From contig CM063110.1 in assembly GCA_031841125.1 (NCBI GenBank), positions 54,721,946 through 54,785,945 on the forward strand: a stretch of 64,000 nt of DNA, in the 5' to 3' direction. Below the pieces are notes generated by a model. That model did no database searches and was not told where the DNA came from. It worked only from the letters and a program-made list of their open reading frames with translations. Positions 46,561-57,069 of the stretch are shown here, in pieces; position 1 is the first letter of the stretch, and every line of letters begins with the position of its first letter. Position numbers and translations under genes: made by a program. Origin of the DNA: Acanthococcus lagerstroemiae. Lineage: Eukaryota > Arthropoda > Insecta > Hemiptera > Eriococcidae.

Positions 46561-49500
46561 TAGTTCTAAAAAGAAAAATAGCAAAATATTACGGTGTTCC
46601 ATCAACTGTGGAGGAAGCGAGACCATTGAAATCGTGAGTCCAGTAGTAGCGTATTTTGCCGAATGCATAAACGTCATTCCATAGTATGCCTCCAGTTACA
46701 CTGTTTATGGACGTCGGTTGATTCAAGGTTATTTCAACTGGAAAAATGGATGTCAGTTTGAGAAAATGAAGAGTGGAGGTAATACCTAGGTGATAAATCG
46801 TGATGCGAGAGCGATAGGTTTGCAGAACCGGGTACAATGAAGGAATGATCCCACGTATCTCATTAAGGGGATGTCAGTTGCTAATTAATGGATACATTAA
46901 GTATTTTAAACTTTTTTTCCCCTTTTTTTCCCAAACCCATATTCCCGTACGTTGGCCGTTATCCTGGAACCTGGTGCCGATGTCTTGAGTACTTGTGGAT
47001 CTGTGGTGGTAGTCTGCTTTCAGTCATAAGGAGAGGTGCAACTACGAGTATTTGCTAGGCGCACTGCATGCTGACATCACTATGGTGGTTTGCCTTTTAA
47101 AAACCTCCAGTCGTCGTCTTATTTAGGGTAGAGAAGGGATAAATTTACAATTCCCGTTGCCCGAGTTGAATACGTGAGAACTCTGTGACCCCCTTTTTGG
47201 GAGGAGGGGGTTGTGATTCCAAGAGAACCTAATTTTACTGTCACAAGATCCTATTTGGTCTTATGTTGATTTGCTCGAAAAAACTGATCGTGGTCTATAC
47301 CGACTGAATCAATCATATAAATTTATCTCAGGCCTCACCAGGGACGTCTATGCTGTAAGTGGGTAAGTGTTGCCTTAGGATTGGCCGCACCTATAAAGTC
47401 GTATTACCTTTGAGTAAAATGTACTTCTTTACTACATGCATGACTTGAGTTTTCCGTAGCGGCTCGTAATTTTTGGACACTTTTTTAACAGCCCAAAATA
47501 AGTGTAAGGCCGGCTAGCGAATTGATCGAACTTTGTTTTGAAAATCCGAAACTGTCGGCTTCAATAAATGATAGGGAAATATAAAACCCATAAGCGTTTA
47601 CCTGAGCTTCCGATATTTTTCACTTTGAACTGTTCCCAGTCGCCGACTGTGAAGGTAAGAGGAGTTGCGATTTTCACTTCTGTTGCATAGCTGGTGTCCA
47701 GATTGATCGGGGCGTACTTTGGTCCTCCAACATATTGAGCTAAAAAATAAAACGTGAACGTGCTTCGTTAGTACTTCTTCAATATATTAGAATTTGTACA
47801 TTGTGTAGGAAGTGCTTCGGTAATTGATTTCCGAATTCCCATAGTCAATAATACCCCCCCCCCCCCGAGTGTCGTTATCTTAGTTACAAATCTATGCGTT
47901 TCAGAGATGTGCTATAGATAAGTTGACTTGTGACAATGGTACGTATGTAATGGCTTAACATGGTATTCACACTGGGGAGTAGAAAGTTTGAAAAAAAAAG
48001 TCGTGATCACACTTTTTTAATGCATGTTCTACGAAAAAAAGTGCAAGAATTTTAATAGGACTGTGGCTAATATGCTCCAGGTCTCAGTAATATTTTCATT
48101 CCAAGTTAAGTCGAATAGAAAGTGACACCCTCTGCCATTGATCTCTGGGATTCTGACCAAATTTATAGCATAGATTCCTGTCTGTCCCAATTATTTGCCT
48201 CTAAAAATGTTTTGCCAAGTATTAGTTCTTTCCATCGTAAGTCAGATTTCAAAAACCATAAACCAAGAATATACATATCGCCAAACTCCCTCATTTGTTG
48301 GAATGTCTTAGTCAACATACCATAATTTTGTACACATTTTACACCATGTTGTATCAGCGGGAACAAATTTTGTGCCCAGCCCTCTGCTGTGATACTGACA
48401 AATCCCACGGAGGCTGAAAACGTGCTGCTCCACGTTTTTGGAGTTCAGGTCAAATTCTGCATCATAATTTTGTATGTATGTACTAATTTGATACCATTTT
48501 GTGCCGCCATTCCCGAATTTTATTTCCAACTTTCTCTAGGAATATCCACTAATTTCAGTCGGGGGGCTGAAGAAATGGTAAGCCCCAAGTACAAAAATGA
48601 GCTTAAAATTGATGATCGGTCCAATGTTGGAATGAAATTCCCAATTGTGGATGGAATAATTTCGTTAGCAATCTGACTGAAATCCGTGAGTACTTCGAGA
48701 GGGAATGAAGTACAAAAATCTGGAATGACTGTACTAAATGGCAAAAAATATGCACAAAATGACGATGTCAAAAATAACCGAGAATCTTAACCTGTGTTGC
48801 AGCATGTTTCTTGCTGTCCAGTGGAGATGGTATGTATTGAGAGTGAATTAACGGTAAAAATGGAACGAAATAAGTACAGAATAATGATACCTATATTGAG
48901 CTGCCCCTTCTGTGTATGCTACTTTAATGTGGTTAGGGGGTTTAAAAATAAAAACTAAAATCACGTTAGGAGAAGGAAAACTCCGACAGATAAACCCTGT
49001 TGAGAGCCAGGTGAAACTATATCAGTATTTTTCTCAAGAGATATATTGTGATGGCAACTCACGAAGCAAAAAATAATAATTCCGGACGTAAAAAATCTCC
49101 TCTTCGGAATGAGGGATGGAGACTGCCGGGTGAGAAACTATCAGAATTGAGAATAGGGACGTGGAATGTAAGGACATCTGAATGAGGCAGGCAAATTAGA
49201 AAACCTTGAAGATGCAGTCGATAACCTGCAGAAATCATTGGTAAATATAACAAAATGGGCAAGAAAATGGAAAATAGCCCTCAACGAGAAAAAGTCAGTT
49301 CGAGTAGACTTTGCTCTTCGCCAACACGGATATGTTCCGTCGAACATTGATGGTAAACCAGTACCCTTAGCCAACTCAGCAAGCAGAGGCGAAACTTGAC
49401 TTTCAGTTGAGAGAGGGTAGTGGAAAAGGAAAATTTGCCGACAAAATATTTTTTTTAAGTAAAAATTCGCCGACAACATTTTTCAATCAAAATCTATAAA

Positions 49501-52500
49501 TATTAAAAGAATTGATGAAAAATAATACGAGTTTGTCCAGCCGTTCCATCCATCCGATTTGTTTCATATTTTTTCAATGAAATAAGGTATTATTTATATG
49601 TTCATATGTCATCAAGTATTGAAATTCACCTAACTTTGACCTTACTCAAGTTATACTCAATCACGATTTAATTTATGATTTTTACAAGCTTTTCCTCCAC
49701 TCGAACATCAATACTTCAGGTTTTAATAAATGCATCAATGTTCATTTTTGTCTAAAAACACTCAGTGGGTCAAGACCTTTCATTTGAGTTTGTGACCACT
49801 CAAACTGGTTGAGTCTGAGGGCAGTTGTGAGTGGACATTCAACGTCACCTGTTATAATTTTAGAAGGAAAAACAATGGTAGATTAAAGAAAAATAAATAA
49901 AAAACACTTGCTTCATTGATTGGCTCTCAGCTTCAGCCATTATACTTCCAATTAACAACTAATGTATTATTTAATCGAGGAAAAAAAACAAAAAAAAAAA
50001 CTACAAACGTTCTTAGAAAATGAAAAATTCGAAGGAACAGTTTCAAAATTTGCCAACTGCCAAATTAATGGAGGTGTTTCACCCCCCCCCCCTCTCATAG
50101 TTTCGTCCGTGCAAATGCAGATTGAAACCTCATCCTCCAAACACTCACATTTGCGCACATGGGCATACCCTAGTCTGGGAGGGTAAGGTGGAAGGATGTT
50201 AGGAATACTTGAGAGGAACACACAACTTCTTTACACATGAAGACGGTCGTTATTTTTACTCTTGGTTGTATTTTTTTTCTAATTTCCTCTGATTCGTCTC
50301 CTAAATTGGTTCCAATAAATAAATTAAAAAATAAAAAAACTGTAAAGTTTCAGGTCGATCGGATTTGGGAAATCCGTGCCACAAGCTCCCTTTCATTCTT
50401 ATGAAAAAAAAAAACATAGTATTTTGACATTTCTTCCTGACTAAATTTCCCTCTTATATTCACCAGGACGAAAGTCCGTAAATTAAACAATAGAACATTT
50501 GCTATCGGACTCAGTTTGTGACTTTGAAGACTAAGTCTTTTGCTTTCAACTTTTAGATTTTAATAAAATGTTCAACTTTCTCAAATTTCAGGCTGTTTAT
50601 CATACAGAGTAGAATTTAGGAAAAACCGAATAGTCATTGAAATTCGAAATTCAACTTTTACTACCGACTTTCATATTTTCGAAATGTCTTCCACATTTCA
50701 GCTTTGTTTCAACCTTTCAAATAACTTTCGATACTCAGCTTGAAACCTTCGGCTGTTGACTGACTATTCTCTGACAGGAGTCCAGGGTACTTCATTTTCA
50801 GAAACGAAGTTTGATTTTCAGTTTGGGGAGGTGGAGAAGAAAAATTTGCCGACAAATATTTTATGAAAACTAAAAATTCACCGACAAAATTTTTAAAAAA
50901 TAAAAAATTTGCTGATTTTTAATCGAAATATTTTTTAATTAAAAAAAATAATAAGCAAACAAACATCCATAAAAAATGAAAAATTTAAATGAACCGTTTC
51001 AAAATTTGCCGACTGCTAACTTATGGGGGGGGGGTCTCCCCCCTATAGTTTCTCCCCTGTCAGCAAGGTACCTCGGCCTACATCTGGACTGCCGACTCAG
51101 CTGGTCCGAGAACATTCGTAAGAAGCGTAACTAGAGCTCTATAACTTCGTATGAGTACGATCGTCCGCCATTTTGACTCCAACCGCATCCGTGGATGCCG
51201 AATCCGATTATGTGGAGCATACCGCGTGGTCACTCTGGCATCCACGGGTGAGCTTGAAGTCAAAATAGCGGACAATTGTACCCACACAAAGTTATAGAGC
51301 TTGTCGCGAAAACCGAGCTATCCGGCCCGGTCGGTCCGCGGAGGAGGCAATTCGGCCGGTGGGCAGCGGGACCCGGCGGTTCCGGAGGGACCGGAACGCC
51401 TCGTAACTGGCCGAGGACCGTGTCTCGTCGCGAGTCGACATTTTTAAGTTCGGGAACGGCCGAAAATTGGGACGATCAATGCGCGGCACCAAATAAAATA
51501 CGATTTACACAGAACTGATTAATATGTATTAAAAGTAAAAAATAAGACGTTTATAGTATGTACAGAATTCTACGCGGGTTGAACTAGCAACGCGAAATGT
51601 CGCAGGCGCAAACGAAACAGAAAAAATGAGGATGCAGCGAATATAAAAGTACTTTTTTTAAGGCGGCGGGACGACGGCGGCGCGGAAGGGTTCACAGGTC
51701 GTATCGATGACCGTGCGGCCTAACTAACGCACTGTTCACAGCTTGGCCAGGATGCAAGGGAGCCAGGAGGGGAGTGGATGGGAAGTAGCCTATGTCTGAT
51801 TGTCAAGGATTCTAACCCTTTTCACTTCGGTCGTGCCGGTGAAGGCGCGATCGTAGTGGGTCGCGGAGTTAAATGGCAACTTGGCGGATCGCCTCCAAGT
51901 ACGCTATTTTGCCCGGAACGGTAAGACAACCCTTTCTACTTCGATCCCGTCGGGTAGACGTGACCGTAGTATGCCGCTGGTTAAATGGCAACTTGGCGGA
52001 TCGCCTCCAAGTACGCTATTCAACTAGGACGAGAACTAACAACCCTTTACTTCGGTCGTGTCGGTGAAGACGCAATCGTAGTAGGCCGCGGGTTAGATGG
52101 CAACTTGGCGGATCGCCTCCAAGTACGCTATCTAACTCGGACAGTATCTACAACCGGATGTTAGGAATACTTGAGAGGAACACACAACTTCTTTACACAT
52201 GAAGGCGGTCGTTATTTTTACTCTTGGTTATATTTTTTTCTAATTTCCTCTGATTCGTCTCCTAAATTGGTTCCAATAAATAAATTAAAAAATTAAAAAT
52301 CTGTAAAGTTTCAGGTCGATCGGATTTGGGAAATCCGTGCCACAAGCTCCCTTTCATTCTTATGAAAAAAAAAACATGGTATTTTGACATTTCTTCCAGA
52401 CTAAATTTCCCTCTTATATTCACCAGGACGAAAGTCCGTAAATTAAACAATAGAACATTTGCTATCGGACTCAGTTTGTGACTTTGAAGACTAAGTCTTT

Positions 52501-53879
52501 TGCTTTCAACTTTTAGATTTTAATAAAATGTTCAACTTTCTCAAATTTCAGGCTGTTTATCATACAGAGAATTTAGGAAAAACCGAATAGTCATTGAAAT
52601 TCGAAGTTCAACTTTTGCTACCGACTTTCAGATTTTCGAAATGTCTTCCACATTTCAGCTTTGTTTCAACCTTTCAGATAACTTTCGATACTCAGCTTGA
52701 AACCTTCGGCTTTTGACTGACTATTCTCTGACAGGAGTCCAGGGTACTTCATTTTCAGAAACGAAGTTTGATTTTCAGTTTGGGGAGGTGGAGAAGAAAA
52801 ATTTGCCGACAAATATTTTATGAACTAAAATTCCCGACAAATTTATTTGGGATAAAAATGAACCAAAAAAAAGAAAATTAATGAACTACCGGCTAATTGG
52901 GGGCCCAAGTGTCAAAGGTACCCGGTCTGGACTGCACTCGCGGTTGAGAATTTCGAAGAAGCGTAACTAGAGCTCATAACTTCGCGAGTGATTTGTAATT
53001 GGCCGCCGTTCACTACCGCGTGGAATTCGGACACGGTAGTTGAAAAATGCGAATTTGACGACAAAAGTTCTACAAGCTCTAGCGTGAATAACTCAATTTA
53101 TTATCAAGGAAATATTACTGGATGACTGGTCACTGATCAGCACCCTCACTCCAAAATAAGAAATTAATCTACACATCCATCCTAAAGCCAGTTTGGATGT
53201 ACGGAATTGTGATGTTGGGGACCGCCAAACCCTCAAACTGCCAAATCATACAACGGTTCCAGAATAAATGCCTCCGAATAATTACTCGAGCTCCTTGGTA
53301 CATACGGAATGACCAATTTCACCTTGACCTAAATTTTAGAAACAATTGAAGAAGCATATATACAACAGCTACTAAGAGATATACAGCTAGGCTGCACCAT
53401 CACAGTAACATCAAGGCTATCCAGATACTTCATCCTGTCGGACAATGGAATCGGCTAAACTGCAGGAATATCCGCTCGACTTCGTACACATAAATAGCAA
53501 TTATGAAAACGACCTGAAGTCTTGTAGAGTCTATCTGTGTTCTTTGGTGATAAACGAAATCTTTTGTAAATACGTAACATATATGTAGCTCAAAAATATA
53601 CTTTTAAAAAAAAAGAAGAAAGGTTGCAACATGGACTTATTCGAAAACTTCCAGGCTTTGTTACAAACAGTCGGAGGAAACCTCTGTAATCGTGCAAGCT
53701 TACCTTTTTTCTACGTTTGAGGTAGACTATCCGCTATTAAAGTCGATAGTCGCTTCCCAAAACACCTTGTATTTAATTGTGATCATCTACTCACCAGTGC
53801 TGCATTGGCTCACTGAGAACGTGGATGGGATTTGTTGTTGCAAAACCACGCAGAATACGACCACAATCGCGAACTTCAT
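44742..53879 (-). CDS. Gene B: secreted catalytically dead carbonic-anhydrase-like protein
   Basis: Complete six-exon gene: 53879-53795, 47739-47602, 46737-46593, 46283-46175, 46081-45818 and 44894-44742 (stop TGA). GT-AG introns have phases 1,1,2,0,0. The predicted protein has 297 residues. The signal peptide starts MKFAIVVVFCVVLQQQ; then come QYVGGPKYAPINLDTSYAT, VTGGIL, KIRYYWTHDF, WPLTAELVYYKRS, AYAQPLGIVVV, YYSYVGTYYDQSQNNST and AYPSRGLNISQ. Zinc-ligand positions are Arg104, Tyr106 and Val131. Exon 3 could be misread as ending at a stop (CCGTAA), but GTAATA there is the donor in the same phase as in gene A. Intron 1 (6 kb) is packed with repeats. Splice sites are predicted by comparison between copies, not by transcripts. 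Confidence 0.87.
45380..45660 (-). mobile_element. tRNA-derived SINE, family 2, copy 2
   Basis: Minus-strand head with B box GGTTCGAATCCC (45605-45594) and a matching GCGCGGGTTCGAATCCCTGC arm. The body shares CTTCAGATAC, GCTCCTGAGAACTGACT and CTATCTATTC with copy 3 at 62705-62995. It lies in intron 5 of gene B; the copy in gene C occupies the same place, so insertion preceded the duplication. Confidence 0.65.
48110..48860 (+). repeat. Dispersed repeat X, copy 2
   Basis: Shares CATTGATCTCTGGGATTCTGA, TTTCAGTCGGGGGGCTGAAG and AGAGGGAATGAAGTAC-like landmarks with copies at 6795 and 54215. Its CCACTAATTTCAGTCGG stretch is the uninterrupted form of a site occupied by a MITE in copy 3. Confidence 0.55.
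49175..49390 (+). mobile_element. Jockey-type LINE fragment, 5' part
   Basis: The plus strand reads LQKSLVNITKWARKWKIALN, EKKSVRVDFALR and GKPVPLANSA, the region after the FADD motif in Jockey-like reverse transcriptases (WxxxWRIxLNExKSxxVxF ... ANSAKYLG). It ends at NSA and resumes at 53133 after 3.7 kb of foreign DNA. Confidence 0.7.
50190..51290 (+). repeat. Tandem duplication, left copy
   Basis: Starting GGATGTTAGGAATACTTGAG, about 1.1 kb is repeated at 52155-53100 in the same orientation. The first 700 bp are almost identical; afterwards similarity is patchy (GAAGCGTAACTAGAGCTC is shared). Confidence 0.85.
51131..51304. mobile_element. Foldback MITE, copy 3
   Basis: The longest arms of the family: AGAGCTCTATAACTTCGTAT and GAGTACGATCGTCCGCCATT on the left are mirrored on the right (GACAATTGTACCC, ACAAAGTTATAGAGCTTG). 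The middle contains inverted GGATGCCGAA / TGGCATCCAC words. Confidence 0.7.
51292..51420 (-). repeat. GC-rich dispersed repeat, second copy
   Basis: The reverse complement matches 2880-2995, next to the gag relic (CTCCTCCGCGGACC, CGGGTCCCGCT). It abuts foldback MITE copy 3. Confidence 0.7.
51810..52145 (+). repeat. 112-bp tandem repeat with palindromic core, three copies
   Basis: The core ATGGCAACTTGGCGGATCGC, ending TCCAAGTACGCTAT, starts at 51873, 51985 and 52097, an exact spacing of 112. The part ACTTGG-CGGATCGCCT-CCAAGT is palindromic. Core sequences are identical; the spacers (CTTCGGTCGTGYCGGTGAAG and similar) vary more. Confidence 0.85.
52155..53100 (+). repeat. Tandem duplication, right copy
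   Basis: Copy of 50190-51290, starting GGATGTTAGGAATACTTGAG, with small deletions toward its right end. In place of the foldback MITE it has a diverged relative (52967-53090) keeping AGAGCTCATAACTTCG and a shortened inverted structure. Confidence 0.8.
53133..53480 (+). mobile_element. Jockey-type LINE fragment, 3' part
   Basis: The plus strand reads LIYTSILKPVWMYGIVMLGT, IQRFQNKCLRIITRAPWYIR and NDQFHLDLNFRN, then after a stop and frame change RLHHHSNIKAIQIL. This is the C-terminal region of Jockey-like LINE ORF2. It continues the fragment at 49175-49390 after a gap of about 45 residues. Confidence 0.75.
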
Positions 53880-54010
53880 TTTGGTCCTGATGTCCTTACT
53901 GATGAATCTTGAACACGGTGTTAGATGACTTCTGAATTCAGAGTCAAGTATGCGTACTCGCCAGTGCAATAACTTCTGTTAGTATCGAGTTTTTAAACTG
54001 CTGAAATAAC
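53880..54010 (-). promoter_or_regulatory. 5' flank of gene B
   Basis: Upstream of the ATG the minus strand shares GTGTTCAAGATTCATCAGTA with gene D and AACTCGAT with gene A. A TATA-like TTTAAAA (53997-53991) sits about 115 bp upstream of the ATG. Confidence 0.45.
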
Positions 54011-54214
54011 GGTTTGGATGAAGTTGATTGTCATCAGCAATGATGACATCTACAGCGCACCGTATCCGATAATTTTCTAGAATTGACGTGTGACAACCGT
54101 TTCAAAAAAACTGACAATTTAATCAGTTAGAATTGTATCAATGAAAAGTTCCGCTTATGTGCAAATACCCGGAAAATCGGAAAGAACCTCAAGTCAGAAG
54201 CTTCGAATTCCTAG

Positions 54215-55240
54215 ACATGCCCTCTGCGATAGTAGGTAACACATTGTGCGTTCGAACTAACGGGTGTTACAGGACGCGCTATGTTTCCACCTCAGTAATT
54301 TTGTTTGTTGTGATGTTAGTGGGGGTATTTGAACGATTGCAAAATGGGCACGTTACTACTTGGCCACACAGCCACCTAATCACCTCAGATAACGGTAATA
54401 CTGTATAGTTCCATGATAATTCGAACAGACGATAACGCTCTCTGCTATTGATCTGTCCAGGATTCTCATCACCCACTGGATAGATTCCAGTCTATCCCAA
54501 AGGTATTTTCTGGAAATATTTGGCCAAGTGTCACTTCTCTCTGTTATGTCAGAATGACAAAACACCGCAGTCGAAGAGGGTACATGTGGCCAGCTCCCTT
54601 GGTGGAATATCATAGTCAAATTTGGTGCAATACTATTATACTAATGTTGTACCATTTTATACCATGTTGTTTAACCGTTCACAAATTTTGTGCTTAACCT
54701 CCCCTGTGATATTGATAAATTCCACGGGGGCTGAACACATGCTGCTCCACGGTTGAATTTCCGGTCAAAAAGGCTGAATCATATTTTTTTTGTACTAATT
54801 TTGTACCATTTTGTGCTTTCATTCCCAAATTTTGTATTCACTTCGCTTTAGAGGTATTCACTGATTTCCAGTGGCGTAGTATGGGGAGCAGTGCCTTCCC
54901 CCAATATTTTTACATATAGTCCTCTAATATCGGCGACTTTTAAGAAATACCTCAATTTTCGACTTTTTCTCCCTTGAAAACCTTATTGTGCCCCCCCCCC
55001 TTTGGGAAACCCCTAGCTACTCCACTGCTAATTTCAGTCGGGAGACTGAAGACATGGTATCTCCAAGTGCGAGTATCAGCTCAAAATCGATGATGAGACC
55101 AAAAGTTTAAAATAAAATTCGCAACTGAGGTTAGAATTTCTCCAACAATCTGACTCAAATTAGTGAATACTTCGAGAGAGAACTAAGTACAAAATTCTGG
55201 AATTTATTCATAACTGTCATAATTCGAAAATTATGATATA
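54215..55240 (+). repeat. Dispersed repeat X, copy 3, interrupted by a MITE
   Basis: Matches 6795-7665 from the GATAGTA/AACGGGTGTTACAGG part onward, and copy 2. It lies upstream of gene B rather than in an intron. A 159-bp MITE interrupts it at 54869-55027. Confidence 0.55.
54869..55027. mobile_element. hAT MITE (CAGTGGCGTAG family) with empty-site evidence
   Basis: The ends are CAGTGGCGTAGTATGG and CTAGCTACTCCACTG. Flanks CTGATTTC (54861-54868) and CTAATTTC (55028-55035) agree in 7 of 8 bases. The related repeat at 48545-48560 reads straight through the site (CCACTAATTTCAGTCGG). The interior is inverted relative to the copy at 27443. Confidence 0.88.
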
Positions 55241-56215
55241 TTAGTTATGATCGTCACTCTGCTTCTACGAACTATTTCACATGGTAGCAGAGCGGTGTTC
55301 TGCCCCCTCATTTATTGGCACTTAACACAATATTTGGAAATTACCTAGTCTCTACGACCATAGGAGAAATCGACTTCTATTTGATAATTTAGTAATTTAA
55401 GTTTAAAAGTGAGTTATTTCAACTTTGAAAGTGGTGTCCGCTCGAAAGTAGTTTTTAAAAAAGCTAAACGGCCTGTCTTTTGTGACAGGCAGCGTCAACG
55501 AACTCATAACTCATACTGGCCGACAGCCCTGTTGACGATTTTTGCATAAGAAATTCGCAGCACCACGCAGCGATCCTGAGTGAGACAGTCGCGTTCACTG
55601 CTGATGCGGAAAAACAAAGTGTCAACAGCGTTTCGCAGCAAAAACATGTTCGCAGTGGTGCGGAGAAAAGATCAGTCAGCAGCGTTCATGACCTTGAATC
55701 AGCGGCTGATTCAAATGGTTTTTCAGTAGCTACTCTCTGCTGGATTTTTATTCAGTGGTGGAAATAAATCGATTCTGCTGCTGCTGCATTTTGCAGCGGA
55801 AAAACAGCAGTTCTAGCTGTGGTCCGCAGCTACAATTCTCTACTCTGCGGTAGACAGCGTATTGCAGTTTCTCTTCTCATTTACAATTTATAAAATTGAA
55901 ATAGTAAAAATATCGTACAAAGTAACTGGTCGCCAAAAAAATTAATAATATCAATGATTCTTGAAATTACGAGTATATTTATGTAAACATACGAGTATAA
56001 AACTTTCAAAATTGCTCAAATCCAAGAATACGGGTGACCTCATCATGTGATTTGGTGACCTCATTGGTTACTTCATGTGATTTGGTGACCACATTTGTCT
56101 CTGAAATAAATTATAATGTTGAATAACTTCATGGTATTTTCAAGTTCGTTTATAGAAATTACACACCCTTAGAAGCAACAATTTGGTAAGGCTTATGTTC
56201 TGCAATGTTCCAAAT

Positions 56216-56287
56216 CTCTCTCTCTCTCTCTCCCTCTCCCCTCTCACCATCTCCCCTCTCCCCCTCTCTCACTCACACACACACACT
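56216..56287 (+). repeat. CT-rich then CA-rich microsatellite
   Basis: (TC)n, CTCTCCC variants and (AC)n in direct succession. Confidence 0.85.
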
Positions 56288-56997
56288 TTTCCTTCAGTGC
56301 CCTGATACACCATTACATGGCCCTACTATCTTATTCCCAATTCTCTCCTACTTGAACCAAAAATAAAAACCTTCATCTCACCTTTCTCCTATTTTTCACT
56401 GCTCGATTGTTATTTTGTACTTAATCAGTTTTGAATCACGCTGATTAAGGATGAATGATTCTTAAAACACCGAGAAGAACATTCTCTATATCCTTCTTTC
56501 CCTCATATTCTATTGCTTGAAATTAAAAGAATGTATTTCTTCTTTAATGCACCTCAACTGATCTAAATAAATAACTCTTCCCAATATTTCATATTGATAC
56601 TCTCTTTCAATTAATCACAATTCATAGCTGGAATGATTTTCTTCTCCTAGCAAAGTCATCGCGGGGATCCCACGCATTTATCTTTGAGGCCCCATTCTCG
56701 TTCACTGATAACGTCATTGCACTCATTACCTAGAGACATAAATTTTATTTTGTATTCATTTCTGATTCTGTCTTCTGGTAATTTATCGCATCACTTCCAC
56801 CTAGTATTTGATATTGTCACAAGGGGACTCCATTCACTTTGCTTTTTTGAAGTTCCACCCTGCTTTCTGCATCCTCCAGCATACTTGAGACTTTCATAAT
56901 TTTTTTGAACATATTTCGACCCACTGGATATCACCTTCCTATTCTTCCTACAAGTATTCCGTAAGATTTTCAAATCTCATATTCATACAATATTTAC

Positions 56998-57066
56998 CTG
57001 TAATATTCTGACAATTCAGGTTCTCTCGTTCATTGGACTCATCGGACTCAGCTTTCTTCGATTTAT
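56998..57066 (-). CDS. Possible isolated exon of unknown gene
   Basis: On the minus strand, TTTCTCTAG is followed by 69 bp open in phase 1 (KSKKAESDESNERENLNC and NIT at the end) and then GTAAATA. Acceptor, donor and symmetric phase fit an exon, but no neighbouring exons were recognised. It may belong to a gene carried by the surrounding GCAGC-rich block. Confidence 0.25.
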
Positions 57067-57069
57067 CTA

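Larger units (their letters stand above)
47740..53794 (-). other. First intron of gene B
   Basis: Contains repeat X copy 2 (48110-48860), a Jockey-type LINE split in two (49175-49390 and 53133-53480), a 2 kb tandem duplication (50190-51290 and 52155-53100), a foldback MITE, a GC-rich repeat and a 112-bp tandem repeat. The remaining 47820-48110 holds only a poly-C tract. Confidence 0.6.

Noticed and set aside
50190..52850. LTR pair of an intact retrotransposon
   Set aside because: The repeats start TGTTAG but no matching CA ends, primer-binding site or pol domains are visible, and similarity extends patchily beyond the repeat, so tandem duplication is the better reading.
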